Below are positions 1 through 13,956 of a stretch of 64,000 nt of DNA, piece after piece. The notes below the pieces were generated by a model, which saw only the letters and a list, made by a program, of their open reading frames with translations, made no database searches and was not told where the DNA came from. The first letter of the stretch is position 1; every line of letters begins with the position of its first letter. The stretch comes from Cristatella mucedo (taxonomy: Eukaryota; Bryozoa; Phylactolaemata; Cristatellidae). The DNA lies in the NCBI GenBank assembly GCA_009760855.2, contig WPIO01000066.1:1078501-1142500 (forward strand), given 5' to 3'. The position numbers and the translations under genes were made by a program.

Positions 1-210
1 TTGAAGTTTCGCGAATCACAGGTTTATTTAGAGGAGGAAGTGGGCACACTCTGTAGATTAAATGAGATCTGCATGTGGTCAGATAAGCAGGATAAGGTAA
101 TAATTGATGATGAGAAAGTGAAGTTGTATGAGAAAATTTGGTCGAGTGTGTGACCTTTGATGCAAGTAGGGCCATGCACATGAGCCACAAGAGACAATGA
201 GTCAGTCAAT
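1..210 (-). mobile_element. LINE endonuclease C-terminal fragment
   Basis: The minus-strand translation contains HVHGPTCIKGHTLD and, further on, CLSDHMQISFNL. That is the end of an AP-type endonuclease domain of L2/CR1-like LINEs (GPTH...GHTLDLV ... SDH). It runs off the left edge of the window. It is related to, but not the same as, the equivalent part of the family-2 LINE at 56.7 kb. No intact frame continues. Confidence 0.6.
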
Positions 211-309
211 GCATGAAATTCAGTGCTGAAACGTCAGATAAGTTTTAAAAGTGAACGTTGAAATCACCCTAACGTCGGAGGATCAATTGCTTGCACACAG
301 AATCGAAAT

Positions 310-450
310 GAGATCGGAGGTTGATTTGCCCATAAATAATAAGTTTGTGTTATCATTATTATATTAAAGAAACGTGGCTGCCATCAATGTGCGGATGTCA
401 TCAATACATGCAGCAAGGGATTTGAGAGAATCCCACGTGCTGAATGGGTG
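310..450 (-). mobile_element. Family-1 LINE fragment (RT region)
   Basis: The antisense sequence gcccataaataataagttt ... gctgccatcaatgtgcggatgtcatcaatac matches the segment just downstream of the RT catalytic region in the copies at 48.3 and 52.3 kb. Short and strongly decayed. Confidence 0.6.
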
Positions 451-547
451 GGAAGGCTAAAAGTGCAACGGAGCAGCTCTCAGGCTAGCCGCGATATTAG
501 CCCTTACCTTAGTGGGTCTGACTAGGGCACCTAGAGCAACCATAGCA

Positions 548-634
548 GGCGGACTAGCCTAGGATTGGCCAAGGATTGGTCAAGCACTAGCCAAGGACTG
601 GCCGAGGAATGAGCAAGGGCTAGCCAGGGGCTAG
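548..634. repeat. Degenerate short tandem repeats (GGCCAAGGA/GCTAGCC-type)
   Basis: Several imperfect units built around ctagcc, aggattgg and aaggact follow one another immediately before the GA-rich satellite. The units are about 15-18 bp with much variation. Confidence 0.5.
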
Positions 635-1600
<966 letters not shown>

Positions 1601-1786
1601 GAGTAGAAATGACAGGACTGACAGAGCTCAGGGCTGCAGCTTCGGTAGTCGATGCGAGACTACGCTTCGAGAGCACGAGAGACGAACCTACGGCGACGGA
1701 CAGCTAAGTGCAACTTAGACTGAGCAGTTGTGTTCTGCCGGCTACTCAGTTAGCCGCTCGTATCTTGGGGTGCTGTAGCGACGCGC

Positions 1787-1941
1787 GCATAGGGTAGTTA
1801 GTTATACTCGGACTTCGGGAGTTCGCGCAGTTAGCTCCGTCGGTCCGGTACACGCCGCGTAAACGCGTAGGGTAGTTATTATAGTCGGGCTTCGGGAGTT
1901 CGTGCAGTTAACTCCGTTGGTCCGGTGCGCGCCGCGTAAAG
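1787..1941 (+). repeat. Two-copy tandem repeat, about 77 bp unit
   Basis: Unit one (1787-1864) and unit two (1865-1941) share blocks such as agggtagtta, cttcgggagttcg, gcagtta and cgccgcgtaaa, with scattered substitutions. The stretch from 1620 to 2180 is GC- and CpG-rich compared with its surroundings. It may be part of an LTR or another repeat, but I see no matching partner copy in the window. The 92-codon frame at 1902-2180 has no recognisable domain. Confidence 0.8.
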
Positions 1942-2778
1942 CGCTTGCGCCGGCGCGTAACCGCTACGAACAGGCCCACAATAAACTGTTGCTTTCGGCT
2001 CCCAGTGTGGCCGCCTGCGTTTTAACCGCACTGCAGCACTGCATCACACAGTCCACCGGTAGAGAGCCGGGGACGAGCTTCTACGCGGTTACAAAAGCAA
2101 AGGTACACGTAAGTGTCGTCTGCATAGAAGTGGAAGCCGAGACATGCCTGGCAATTACAATGGCCAGAGGAAGATTATAAACCATAAAAGGAACGGGAAC
2201 TTTTTATTCTAAGGATTAGTTTCTCATCAGCTAAAAGAAAAAAACACTCGACCGAGCCAGCTACACTACTAAAATCTACAGATCTCAGTATTTCTAAAAT
2301 ACATGCAGTTCGATCAGGGTTTTCTAAAATGTATCGGCTGCTTTAAATAGTGATGAAAATGTAGTTCCGTTTGAGCAAATACGCTTGCTCAGGGAGACTT
2401 CTGCGACTGGACAGCATTCATGTTGATCCTCAGTCAAGGTAAACAATGTTTGACAATCAATTGCAAATGGGGCTGGATGAGTCCTGAAAATGAGATGTTC
2501 TCCACGGTGTCTTTTAATGCCAGTATCTTACCAAAGTTTATGAAATATTTCCAGTTAAATTTTCATAAATACTATTATTTTGAATTTTGTCTATATCACA
2601 TACAGCTGTACACTTGTTTAAATGTTTTTTTTACCTGTACTAAGACAAGCTCTCTGGCTATGTAAGTTTATCGCCTTCACTGAGACCTGATTGAGGCTAA
2701 TTTCTTAGATTTCAGTTGCAACAAAGCACTTTTCAATGCTTTAAAAATCCTAATGTAATGTATTAAGATATTATTTTA

Positions 2779-2909
<131 letters not shown>

Positions 2910-4655
2910 TTATCTCCATTCAGTCGCTTCACAAATGCCATGAAGCTAAAGCCTGCTTCACGCTTAATTAAATGCATTATTCTTGACTTTGATTTTAGGC
3001 ACGCACGATCACTCCTGGATCTATCAAGGGCGGCAGTGATTATTCACAGCCTATAATCTGCAGATCTGAACCTCCAATTGCCAAGCACTGTGCTAGAGTC
3101 GGAATTCAGTAGCCAATGCATCGATCATAAACGAGCGGGTCGCGCCAATAGGCCGAAACTGGTGCTTCTCTTTAGGTGAGCTATTAGAGAGCCTATTCTT
3201 AGACGGTCTCGCGTATAGCAGTTGGAGTTTGACTCTACATTTGAGAATGAAACAGAAACCAGAATTAGAGATCGAATACAGCCGAGCAGCGGATCTGAAT
3301 CTTCCTAATGCCGCGACCATTTTAAAAAGTTTATAGTAACTCTAAATACACTTTAAGTAGTTCAAAGCACCAATATAAAACTCCCTTGCAGACGGTTCGG
3401 AGGTCTGGTTGTTACAGCAGCTGAGGGTGAGTCAAAAAAACACTCATACAATTTTTCAGTTTCTTGCCGTGCTATGTATAGGCAAGAAATAAGTTTTGTT
3501 TTGAGAGTTTAGCTTGTGAGCCCTATTACTCTTAATACTAAGGCGTTTTGCATTTTAACTCTGCTCGGGCACACAAGTGACTCAAAATACATTTAGTTTG
3601 TCACTATATAGGCTTCAGGTCAGTAAGCATAGCATGCCATAAAAGTACGTAAATTTACACAAAACGTGAAGCTTAAGAACGCACGATGTGCAAGCACAGG
3701 TTTTATGAACTGAATTTGCTACTATTAAGCTCATTTTCAGCCTTTCGGGCATACTGAACGTCCCATGATGGTATAGCTATAAAAAGGCTCGTGTCCATAT
3801 TTTAGGGACATAGTTTGGAAAATTAAAAAAAATCCAGTGGAAACCTCTATCTTGTGATAGCATTTAGAAGAATAATGCTAATGTAATTAGGGAATTCAAA
3901 AAATAATTTTTGTAGTGCAGCACTATTTATTAAGTAAAATCTGTGGAGATTGTCCTTCAGAGGAATAAAAAATGAATAACCTGATGGACCCGCACAGATT
4001 CGTAGTGGGTGAGCTTTAATGCAGCTATTCGCTTTTAGTTACGATATTTACTTCGTAGTAGATTTTCTGCCAAACTTTTCCAGGGATGAATTACGGTAGA
4101 TGTTTACATATACACACAAAGGTACTACAGCTTCTTTCGCTCACGTTTGTAGTTAGCGATAAAGAAGTGCATGCTACACGATTCAAACGGCCGGAATTGC
4201 TAAAGCTTAAAAACCCAACCCTGCAAAAAAAGACTGTCAATATCAATTAAAAGCAACTTCAAATCTTTAGAGATCTGCGAAAAACAATGGAAAAAACTAA
4301 TGGGCACCTAATGGCTTCCTTTTAGGAAAACCATGTATATCTCTTTTTAGAAACTAGTGCTATCAGGTATCGAATACATAACAAAATATAATATATTTAG
4401 ATATTAAAAACACAGTTTCACAAAACCCTAGCTATATTGTCCAAGTTCAAAACATAGCTAAATCAAGATATAGTATTTCAATAGTTTGGCTGATTTATCC
4501 AATGCTTAGAGGTGATGGCATTGTGGTTATAACCACTGACCACGGTAGGCATGTTGGCATGATGCATGCTATCGCCAACACTTTGATTACGTTTAATTTA
4601 CAGCATATTTTAAATAAGCATACATAGATTTTAATCTCTCGTGGCTCTATTAAAA
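2910..4655. other. Non-coding stretch, nothing recognised
   Basis: AT-rich sequence with no convincing exon, RNA gene or repeat family. I looked here in particular for a minus-strand transmembrane exon of gene L, because the gene R counterpart lies about 4 kb downstream of its membrane-proximal exon, and did not find one. A 75-codon minus-strand frame at 3093-3320 has no hydrophobic segment matching a membrane helix. Confidence 0.5.
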
Positions 4656-4657
4656 TA

Positions 4658-5895
4658 ATAATGGACAAAGAACATTTGAGGTACCTTTGAAATTCGGCGT
4701 ACCTCAGTGCTGCGTGCTAGGTCCGGTTCTTTTCACGGTTTATACTCTCCCTCTTGCTGATGTGATTGCCAAGCAAAATCTTGGCTTTCACTTCTATGCG
4801 AATGACACTCAGCTGTACCTTAGCTTTGATCCCTTCCAGCCTTCGAGCACCTCAAATTCTCTTAACTCACTTGTTGCATGTATTGATGACATCTGCACAT
4901 AGATAGCAGCAAATTTTCCAAAACTAAATGACAAAAAAACTAACTTACTAGTTATGGACGAACCCAGTGTGATTCTCAAATTGGAAAGGCTGACGCTCAA
5001 AATTGGCACTGCCAGCATATCTCCTGATTAATCAGCTCACATTGTAGGTGTCATATTCCAAAGTGACCTCTCGTTTGACGACCATATCAGCTCCACAGTC
5101 TAATCTGCCTATTTACAGCTTCATAACATTGCTAAAATTTGGGCTTGTTTAGATAAGGATACCTCGTCCAAGTTGGTACATGCATTCGTGACATCCCGTC
5201 TCGACTTCTGCAACTCAATGCTCGCTGGCCTACCGGCATGTGCGATCAGGCGATTGCAGCTGGTGCAAAACTCTGCAGCTAGGCTTGTCCGTCGTGAGCG
5301 TCACAGTTGCCACATTTCTCCACTTCTCGCCGACCTGCACTGGCTACCAGTCAAGCAACGGATTGACTTCAAGGTGTTGTTGCTCAGTTTGAGGTCACTT
5401 AATTCTTTGGCTCCAGCCTATCTCTCATACATACTCCCACATCAGGCCAAGCATCGTACCACCCACTTTTCGGAATCCAATGGTCTATAAATACCCCGTA
5501 GAAACCTCAAATCCTTTGGAGACCATGCATTTAGTTTGTAAGCTCCCAAAGCCTGGAACTTCCTTACGACCTGCGTCAGTACATCATCTGACCTGACAAC
5601 ATTTAAAAAGAATTAAAAACCCACCTATTTAGGACAGCATTTAGTGGGTCCCTGTGATTCGTCCTTAATGTGCTCATGAGTGCTGACACTGTGAATGCTG
5701 CCACTAACCACATGCACATGCTGACCCTGTAAATGTCACCCCTAACCATTTTATTCATTTTGTTTGTTTATCTAGCATGATATTACTTACCATTCAATTG
5801 CATTTCTCTTTGCGGCAAAGGTAAAACGCCTAGAAATAGAATAAGTTCTCTCAGTGAGCTTTATCAAGGGCATAATTATCATTATTATACGCAAT
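4658..5895 (+). mobile_element. Family-1 LINE, 5'-truncated, RT C-terminal half
   Basis: The copy begins within RT just before GVPQ and reads [20 protein letters not shown], then FHFYANDTQLYLSF. The catalytic motif expected as YADD is changed to YAND. The C-terminal LINE region follows (RLDFCNSMLAGLPACAIRR, LADLHWLPVKQRIDF). Several in-frame stops interrupt it, for example after DDICT. The 3' end has the family tail (gcctagaaatag, ctctcagtgagctttatcaag) and a short cattattat run. It is a dead copy. Confidence 0.92.
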
Positions 5896-6749
5896 AATTT
5901 GCAGTAATACTAATATTATTACTCAGGCCTTAAAATGGAGTCCCACTTTTTTGTGCTACTGTGGTCGTTCTAAACCTTCCTAATGCCGTGATTCTTTAAT
6001 ATTCCTTATGTTGCGGTGACCCCAAACCATGAAGTTATTGAGTGCAAAATATGTAAATGGGTGTTTTCTAATGGTCTTAGTGACCTCTGTGAAAGGGTCG
6101 TTCGACCTCCCAAGAGGTCGCGACTCTTTGACAAAGGTTAATGAGATCGGTCTCTCTGCCCTTTAACAAATGGACGTGTTAAGGGCAATATCCGAGAGAG
6201 GACTCAGGATTAAAGACATGATGGACAATCCCGAGCATTTAAAAGCGCTTTAAAATAATTGTGACCTTTTTAACATTTAAAGTACTACTACGTCCGCAAG
6301 ACTATGACCAATGGTGTTTTTTCCTATTCCTTAGAGATTAAATCCTAAAAAGTCTGCCTACAGGAGGCGGTAAATTTACCAAAAAATTGCCAAAAAATTC
6401 CAATTACCAAAAAATAGCCCTAGCAGCATTCCGATAAACATAGTATTCTGCAAAATTTAGATTTCCTGAGGTGTAGAATTCATAAATCCAATATACGCCA
6501 TCCTAAAGTTCGCCGCCTGTAGTATCCAAGCTTCTTGAAGCTGAATGGTGATGTGATTGAAGCGCAATCGTAGGCCCGTCACGATAAATTTGCAAAAATT
6601 CCGGAGAAATTGATGCCATCCTATGAATTTGGTATCTTGAGTTTAAGCTCAGTTTTGGAAAAATTGCTTTACAGCTACAAAAGTCCTCAGTACGATTCTC
6701 CTAATTGCTTGACAGCAGAGCTACGTCTCATTTAATAACTTAAAAGTTA

Positions 6750-6862
6750 TGTTAACAGACCCTCAGGCCCTTTACGGCAAATGTAAAGCGACTAGAAAGG
6801 ATTGAGTTCTCTAAGGAAGTTTGATCAAGTGTATTATTCTTATTATTGTTATTATATTTAGG
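6750..6862 (+). mobile_element. Solo 3' tail of family-1 LINE
   Basis: Contains ggcaaatgtaaagcgactag, gattgagttctctaaggaag and tgatcaagtgtattattctt, the last ~100 bp of the family-1 element with its ATT-type tail. This is an extremely short 5'-truncated insertion. Confidence 0.7.
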
Positions 6863-7544
6863 TTATGAGCGATGAAGGACCAGTAAAAATATTGCCAAAA
6901 TTCACAGAGTGCTGAGCGGTGCAAACTCTGACATGCTATGTGGGTTATATAAGGTATTTCCAACTTTGACTGTTGATCATCCCTAACAGCTGTGAGAGCT
7001 CTGTCAGTAAACACGCCAAGTGACTTATTGCTAAGGATCTTTGATAGCGACCTGCAATCACTTGATTTATTGGTGGGTTGCTTTTTGGTAGATCTTCCAG
7101 AAAGAGACTTACCATTAGTGTGTAGCAGAGAGATTTGATGAGTTTAACTTGCACCTACAGATGGCAGGACCTAGACTAGGTCATTACCCGAGCATATTAA
7201 CTACCTGCAGAAGATGACGCCTGGACGACATTTCTAAACCTCAACAAGTTCTCATTGCCGATACCAAAAACTGTGATAACAATACAAAATTCGCTGAAGT
7301 GCACCACTAGTCAGAAGAAAAACATTTCTTAGTCCAAACTTACGTTGTTGTATCCAACAGGTACAGGTATAGACGAATAATTATTTCCTAGATAAATTAC
7401 TCCAGCAACACTCAGGACTAATTTAAGAGAAACGCTAGTTTTTCTACAGGCTGTGAAGAAATGCAGTTTGGCAAAGGTGAATTTTATCATAAAGTTTTGA
7501 AAATATTCCCACTGGAAGGCTTCATCTTCGAATGCCCAGATAGT

Positions 7545-7818
<274 letters not shown>

Positions 7819-8013
7819 GTGCCAATCAACAGTGTTATGCTGGTGTCCATGACCAACGGTCTATATGGAAACTAAATTTAAGACTAAACTAGAGCGGCGA
7901 GCAGTATTTAAACAAGATTAAATTTTTTTATTTCAGAGACGCAGATAATTGTTCTGATAAATTATTTTGTATTTTCAATTGTCTTGAATAACTGTCCAGA
8001 TCGGCATCCTTAC

Positions 8014-8292
8014 CTTCCCAGTCTGTAAAGAACTTGGCAATCACAGCACTTGAATAATTTGCATGCCTATATTCGCAAACACAGACGAATACGTTTGATG
8101 TAGTTTTCAGATTTTCTAGCAGGCTGGAATTCATTTTCATTCCACTGGATATGAAATAGTTTCCAGAAGGACGAGATATGTACCAGTTGCAGTCTTTATC
8201 AGCAATCGGAGGATTACACTCAAACAAGTCACAAGTTTGGTTGAGGAAACTTAGCATGTCAGCAAATCTGTCGGAGGCATTCCTTGGCTTAT
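8014..8292 (-). CDS. Gene L exon 7: membrane-proximal cysteine-rich Ig-like module
   Basis: A 279-nt exon (93 codons) with acceptor caattttag and donor GAAG/GTAAGG, phase 1 on both sides. Its length is identical to the gene R exon at 55302-55024, and a manual alignment gives about 53 identical residues of 94. Conserved blocks include DKPxNA, NPPIxxKDC, W-x-ISRPSGNY, VFVCxCxYRH and AKFFTxW. The VFVCxC segment looks like an Ig strand F with a second cysteine beside it. In gene R this module is joined directly to the transmembrane exon, so here it should also be the last extracellular piece. No transmembrane exon follows within the window. I know no family name for it. Confidence 0.82.
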
Positions 8293-9279
8293 CTAAAATT
8301 GAATGAGTTGGGGACTCAAATTGAATGAGAACAAAAAATATCAGTATTTTGAAACAGTAAGAAATAGTTTTTGCTTAACAATAATGATCATTAATATTTA
8401 CAGCACCCTTAAAGAATTATCTCTCTAGGCACTTTAAAGATACTGCGTATAAAGCATTACCAAATGTTTGGTGGTATTTTTGTGGAGGAGCTGGCATAGC
8501 TTAGCAGGTACATCCAGAAGAAGGACGAATACAAAAACTTACCAAATGCTGCAATACATAGGCGAGTGTTAAGCTTCATTTTAAATGTCGTCATGTCAAG
8601 ACTCGTAGTGACAAGTGTCGGTTGGGATTTTCATATTTATTCATGTGGTGGATACTTCCACGATATTGGTTAAAGGAAGCCACAACAAAAAAGACTGATT
8701 AACAGAATATGCAACTCATATTTGTTAGATTGGTTTTCATGGACGTCTTGATAGATACGTTTTTTATCCAACTAAGATGATTTGCAGGTTCGCCACATAA
8801 TTAATATTGCCATCACGCATATGCACATCAACAATGATTGTTACGACAGAGAGAATGTTGAAAAACATCAGTAATTCTTTAGCTTCATTTGTTTCAAAGC
8901 TGGAACTCAAAAAGTCCACTCTCAGTTAACTTGGATTTCATGAGAACAGTTAATGACACGACTCAGTCGCTCAGGTCAGTATTGCAGGGTGATTGATGGG
9001 AACAAGATTAGGTTTTGAATTGCTTAGAGGCTCGTTGATGAGAGTCTAAAAGATCGTCAGAAAGGTTTTTTAAGTGTAGGGTTCTTTGGGGCTCTGCTCT
9101 AGGTGTGGTTCTCATAGCACGTTCATCTACTCTCTCTTGCCTGAATGATAGCGAAGTACAATCCAAGCTTTCACTAAGATGCAAATGACCATGGTTGAAC
9201 TTTTTTTGGATCCCGTTTAGCCCTATAGATAGAAAAAATCTCTTTCGTCTCCCATTCTGAAAATATTGCTTACATCCGC

Positions 9280-9370
9280 ACGTGAACTGCAGCAAAATTT
9301 ATAAAGTTGAATGACGATAAAACCAGCTTACCAGATACGGGCGAACCAAGCGTGACAAACAAACCGGATA
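9280..9370 (+). mobile_element. Family-1 LINE scrap, plus orientation
   Basis: The text ttataaagttgaatgacgat aaaaccagcttaccag ... gggcgaaccaagcgtgac matches the segment after the RT core (for example 4920-4975). It meets an oppositely oriented copy at about 9385. Confidence 0.6.
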
Positions 9371-9384
9371 GCTTAACGTAATAA

Positions 9385-10310
9385 CAATAAGAATACTAGT
9401 TACAATGCATTTGGCCTAGTGCCCTTAGTAAACTCAATCTCTTTATGTGCACTTTCCGTCTACTGAAAAGGAGCATGATCTAATGGTTAGTGAAAGCAAG
9501 CTTAAACACAACAGAAATAACATAGTTAGGGGTGATATGCACACGGTAAGAATTTGAGTTAGGTTTGTGGCAGTACGCACAGTGTCAACACACATAAGAA
9601 TATACAGGTTGGATCATACAGACCCATTAAATACTGGGATAAATATATGCGTTTATAGTTTGCTTTTAAACGTGGTCAAGTCAGCAGAAGTCGAGATGCA
9701 AGTCGGGAGTGAGTTCCAGGCTTTGGGAGCATAAGAACTAAATGCAGAGTCTCCAAAGGATAGGATATTTGTTCGAGCTATGGATACACCGTTAGATTCC
9801 CTAAACGAACGGAGTGGTACGATGTTTAGCCTGATGGGGCAGTAGATCTAATAAGTAGGCCGGAGCTAAAGAATAAGGGAACCTAAAAGTGAGAGACACA
9901 ACCTTGAAATCGTCGCCTTGCTTGAATATGAGCTATTTCAGGTCGGCAAGAAGTAATTTGATGTCACAACTGCTACTCTCAGGACAGATATGCCTAGCTG
10001 CAGAGTTTTGCATCATCTGTAAGTCCCAGAGTGCACAAGCAGATAGACCGGTAAGCAATGATTGACTGAAGTCAAAATAGGATTTCGTAAATCCATGGAC
10101 CAGTTTAGCTGCGGGATCGCCATCTAAACAAGCTTAAATTTTAGCAATGTTATGTAGCTGAAAAAGGCAGACTTGATTGTGGAGCTGATGCGATCGCCTC
10201 AAAAAAGGTCACTTAGAAACATGCCAACTAGATTTCGTGGAGATTCAACAGGACGCATTCTGGCACAGCCAATTTTGGCATTAAGATTTCCTATTTCAGA
10301 ATCACATTTC
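9385..10310 (-). mobile_element. Family-1 LINE, minus orientation, decayed
   Basis: Reading left to right this is an antisense copy starting at its 3' tail and passing through the conserved blocks caagtcgggagtgagttcc, cctgatggggcagtagat, tcaggtcggcaagaag and gattcaacaggacgcattct. It has numerous substitutions and no long frame. It lies in the gene L intron between exons 6 and 7. Confidence 0.85.
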
Positions 10311-10329
10311 AAAACCATTGGATTTTCCC

Positions 10330-10860
10330 GAATAACTTCTGATGAATATGCACGAAATAAAAGTGAACAGCTCCAAATTGAGTTTGAAATAGGCAAATAC
10401 GTATCATCCACAGTAAAGTTGGCCTACTTTAAGCTACACATCCATGCTACAATTTCTGCTCGCTTAGCCAGTGACACTACATCGAAATTATTCCGTTCAT
10501 TTGTGAATTTCCATTCGGACTTCTAAAACTAACTGCTTTCTAGTCTACCTGCTTGTGCAATTAAATGTTTACAGTTTGTGCATAGTTTTTCATATGGGTG
10601 TGTCTGTCTTGAGCTTAGCCATTGCCAAATGACATCACTTTCGCCGACCTGCACTCGCTTCCAGCCAAGCAGACCATCACATTTAAGGCGATGTCATTAT
10701 CTTTTGATCCCTTCGTGATCTGCCTCTAGAAAATCTCTCAGATAAATATATAATACTATATACTCCCCCACCTGGCTAGGTATAGCACCATCTGTTTTTC
10801 TGAATCAAACGGTTCACCTAAAAAATGCATAGTTTTACAAAATCCGTTTGGGACAACCCT
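10330..10860 (+). mobile_element. Family-1 LINE, plus orientation, strongly decayed
   Basis: Sense fragments such as tttgtgaatttccattcggac, cgccgacctgcactcgcttcc and cctggctaggtatagcacc follow the family-1 order, but with heavy divergence. It abuts the antisense copy on its left and a family-2 fragment on its right. Confidence 0.65.
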
Positions 10861-10867
10861 TTAAAAT

Positions 10868-11312
10868 GATTGTTAATGCTTCTTTGGGATAAGGGGTCGT
10901 CCCTAAGTCCTTCAAATCGGTAATCTTTAGATCTATTCCCAAAAAGCCTGGACTAGACATAGAGGTCCTAGCAAACTATCGTCCAGTTTCCTTTCTTCAG
11001 TTTGTATTAAAGATTCTTGAAAAAGTTGTTGTTAAGCAGCTAGTTGAACATATTGAAAACAATGGAATGACAGAAACATTTCAATCAGGGTTCAAGTGGC
11101 AGCACTCAACTGAAACTGCTCTCCTCCGTGTTAACAATGACATTCTACGTGGCAACGACGACGGGAAGGTCACTGCCTTAGCTCTGCTAGAGCTGTCTGC
11201 TGCCTTCGACACCATTGATCACGAAGTTCTGCTTGAACAATTGAGAACAACGATCGGTCTGGCAGACGAAGCACTGGCGTGGTTTAAATCTCACTTGTCT
11301 GATCGTGTATGA
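10868..11312 (+). mobile_element. Family-2 LINE RT fragment
   Basis: Translation in shifting frames shows [33 protein letters not shown] and [19 protein letters not shown]. These are RT blocks matching the longer copy at 57.6-58.0 kb. The 81-codon frame 11067-11312 is the longest open part and ends in a stop after HLSDRV. Confidence 0.88.
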
Positions 11313-11866
11313 TATTATTACAGAGGCCAGCTAACTAAAAATCCAGATAAAGAATTCTGAATGGAAAAGCTGATTCAGATCACTATTGCTGAGTGATAAT
11401 AGGCACACAAGGTTCAGTCGCATGTCATGCCCAGCTGTAAACCAATTAAGTGCCTTTAATTTCAAGGTTTAGAGTGTTGGGGTCGAATGCATCCGAAATA
11501 ATGCTGCAGTCGAATTTCACTTTTATAATAAACCTATTTTAAGTATAGAAAATTATGGGATTAGGCTTACACCGAGGTTCAATGCCTTTACTGTTAATTT
11601 GTGTGATTCTGTAACTTTAGATGTTATTTTAAGAGTACCCCTGGGCATGTGCTTAGCCTACGGTGTTATGCCAACGTTTTGTTCTGACGAACCTGAGTAA
11701 AGTATTATTTTTAAGGAAATATGTGTGCCTATTTTTAATACTCTGGATCTCAGTAATGTGCATGCCATCCCGAAGCCGGGTCAGCATGCTGCACCTGCTT
11801 TTGGTCGTTATAAGAACTTGCACGGCAAAGTGCAACGAGCCGACATGTCTTAAACTGGTTACTTAC

Positions 11867-12178
11867 AGAATACCGACAATGTAAGAGCAGCTGATGTGGA
11901 GTCTATTAAAGAGGATTTGCTGGTGAAGCAAGTTAGGTTCTTGTTGTTAAGACTTCGCGAGACCCTCAGAACTAGAGTACTATAAGTGCTGTCCATCACC
12001 GACTCGTCGTTGAACTGAGCCTTGCTCCGGGTCACGTTAACCGTCCATAGGACGCCGTTCAGCCGCCAATTGAGCCTGGCCGGCGGCTTTCCACCGACGG
12101 CCTTGCACGTGAACGTTAGGTAGGAGGCCGCTCCTTCGACGACACTCGCCGTTCCTCCGAGTGTCACCTCAGGCGGCT
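11867..12178 (-). CDS. Gene L exon 6: I-set/C2-like Ig domain
   Basis: This is a 312-nt exon (104 codons), with acceptor gctgtgcttttag and donor TTCT/GTAAGT, phase 1 at both ends. It reads as a typical I-set/C2 domain: EPPEVTLGG at the N-terminus, VVEGAASYLTFTCKA with the B-strand Cys, RLNWRLNG with the C-strand Trp, STLVLRVSRSLNNKNLTC with strands E and F and the second Cys, and AALTLSVF as strand G. A motif NVTR follows the C' strand. The gene R exon at 63334-63020 is a clear paralogue with the same NVTR and LNNK landmarks (about 40-45% identical by eye). Confidence 0.85.
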
Positions 12179-12284
12179 CTAAAAGCACAGCGACGGCGGC
12201 GACAATATGCATGAGAACTGCAACAACGAGCCTCGACCGCACGACTACATACCGAGCCGCGTTGAAATCATTCATGCAGCGTAC

Positions 12285-12650
12285 TTAAGACTACAATTTC
12301 GAACACGACTCGGCGAGCTTGAAAATGCGGCATCTTAATGAAGCAGGCGTACTGGCCGTCCCAGGAGGTCTTCGAGCCGGTGAGGGTGACAGCAAAGTCA
12401 ACGATCCCATCCTCAGACAGTGGAGTGCATTCGGAACGAACGGCATTCCACGGGACGATGGAGTTCTCCCACGTCAATCCATCGGCGCTTGGGGTGCACC
12501 CCATAAACGTTCCGTCGGGCGCTACGATGCCAATCGTCGGATAGACGCTTGCCGACGTACATGCTGCGCTGCAGGTCACGTTGAACTCCTCGCCAAAGAC
12601 GGATAAGCGTCTTTGCTGTGTGAGATGTTCCCTAATGGGCTTGCATTGAT
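12285..12650 (-). CDS. Gene L exon 5: six-cysteine Ig-like domain
   Basis: The exon is 366 nt (122 codons). The acceptor is ttcaaatag and the donor TTAA/GTACGC, both phase 1. It begins D-Q-C and then shows EEFNVTCSAAC, MGC, RSEC and SWDGQYAC. These six cysteine positions are all shared with the gene R exon at 63812-63456. Strand F has the Ig signature D-G-x-Y-x-C, but the usual C-strand Trp is not at its normal place; a conserved TW lies later. The exon ends EIVVL before the donor. Only 106 nt separate it from exon 6. Function is unknown; an extracellular domain with extra disulfides is implied. Confidence 0.8.
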
Positions 12651-13271
12651 CTATTTGAACAGAATTATGCCTTGCAGCTTGGCTTTGAGCTCGTTCAGTG
12701 GTGAAATATACGCTCGGGTTGTACTGACCCTTCGAGCCAGCGCTATAAGCGAGTAGCCTTCATGCACGGAGAAGTTGCTGAAATAACGTAATACACGAAA
12801 TAAAAGCCGAATACAATCTTACTATAAAACGTTATGCTCAAGCGGAAAGCAAATTTAGGCCCGTGTTGAAAGAATGTAAGAACAAATTATTTAAATTTCA
12901 GAAGTCTTGTTTTATGTCCTCCATTTGTTTTTTCGAAGCTGACCGCAATACTATCAAGTAACTTTAGTTTACTAATCATGCGTCTCTGGCTTAAACTGTT
13001 AAACGAAACACATTTCTTTAATATATCAGGAATTGTTCTACAGTTATAATGCAATATAATGCTTTCAGTTGTTTTATAAATTCTTAGATTATTCGAAATA
13101 GAGCAGCTAAGTCAGCTTCCTATTAAGCATCGGGCTTTAAATATGGGAAGATCGTTGACTGTGCGAATACATTTAAACTCACGAAATTACAAAATATGAA
13201 TTCTAACCGTTTTCTAAAAGCCATATAACACACCAAGTAATTATTAGTATCAGGTAAGGCAGCTAGCTTAC

Positions 13272-13469
13272 TTGCTGGGAGATAGACCGATGTCGTACTA
13301 CTATGTACATTACCCGGCTACTTCTTCGAAACCGGTGGTAGAGACTCCCGCCCTTCCCGTCAGCCCACATTCTGTGCCACTTCCAGGGAAAACTGATGAA
13401 GGGACATCGAGATCTATGATGTCTCTAATCCAAAAGTTTGCTAGTGTAAACGCCTCTAAAGAAAATTGA
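13272..13469 (+). other. Small unidentified open frame in gene L intron 4
   Basis: This 65-codon plus-strand frame reads MLGDRPMSYYYVHYPATSSK and continues with a Pro/Ser-rich part. Its composition looks more coding-like than its neighbours, but no domain is recognisable, no splice context was found, and it lies antisense to gene L. It may be a chance frame or a relic exon. Confidence 0.15.
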
Positions 13470-13956
13470 ATATCCAGCCAGACACTGACCAACTAGCCAA
13501 CCAATGTCAAAGTACACCTGCCCACTTTTTGCCTCCCAGCATAGGATCTACAAATAGAGTCTGAGTATTGCAAGCTAGAGATGAATAGTACAGTTAGCAT
13601 CATTATATCATGTAAATAGTCTGGCCCAAGAAGTGGAATTGTGTGCAATATTTCTCCAACGGGCTGAAGTGGTTGAGATCAGGATGGTAAGTGTGGCATA
13701 AAGTTATGCATTCGGCAGCTGGGGCCACAGCGATCGTTGGATTGCTTCCTGCAGTTTATGGTCAATGAATTAACAGGCTGTATAAGAGTGAAGGATATTT
13801 TGCACATACGAGGATATGTGAATACAATCACGTGGTTGGGAAAGCTGTAATTTTTCATCCAATAAACAAATGGCGTGACGCCACATGGTGCTTAATAAAA
13901 GCTTCTCTAACGCCTGCTAGACCCAGTGAGCGAAGCAATACTTGCGGGCCACGTAC

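Noticed and set aside
3093-3320. Minus-strand frame considered as the gene L transmembrane/tail exon
   Set aside because: Position fits, but there is no membrane helix and only a faint, unconvincing resemblance to the gene R tail.
9008-9295. 95-codon minus-strand frame in the gene L intron between exons 6 and 7
   Set aside because: No Ig pattern, no splice-site support, and overlaps a LINE scrap at its start.
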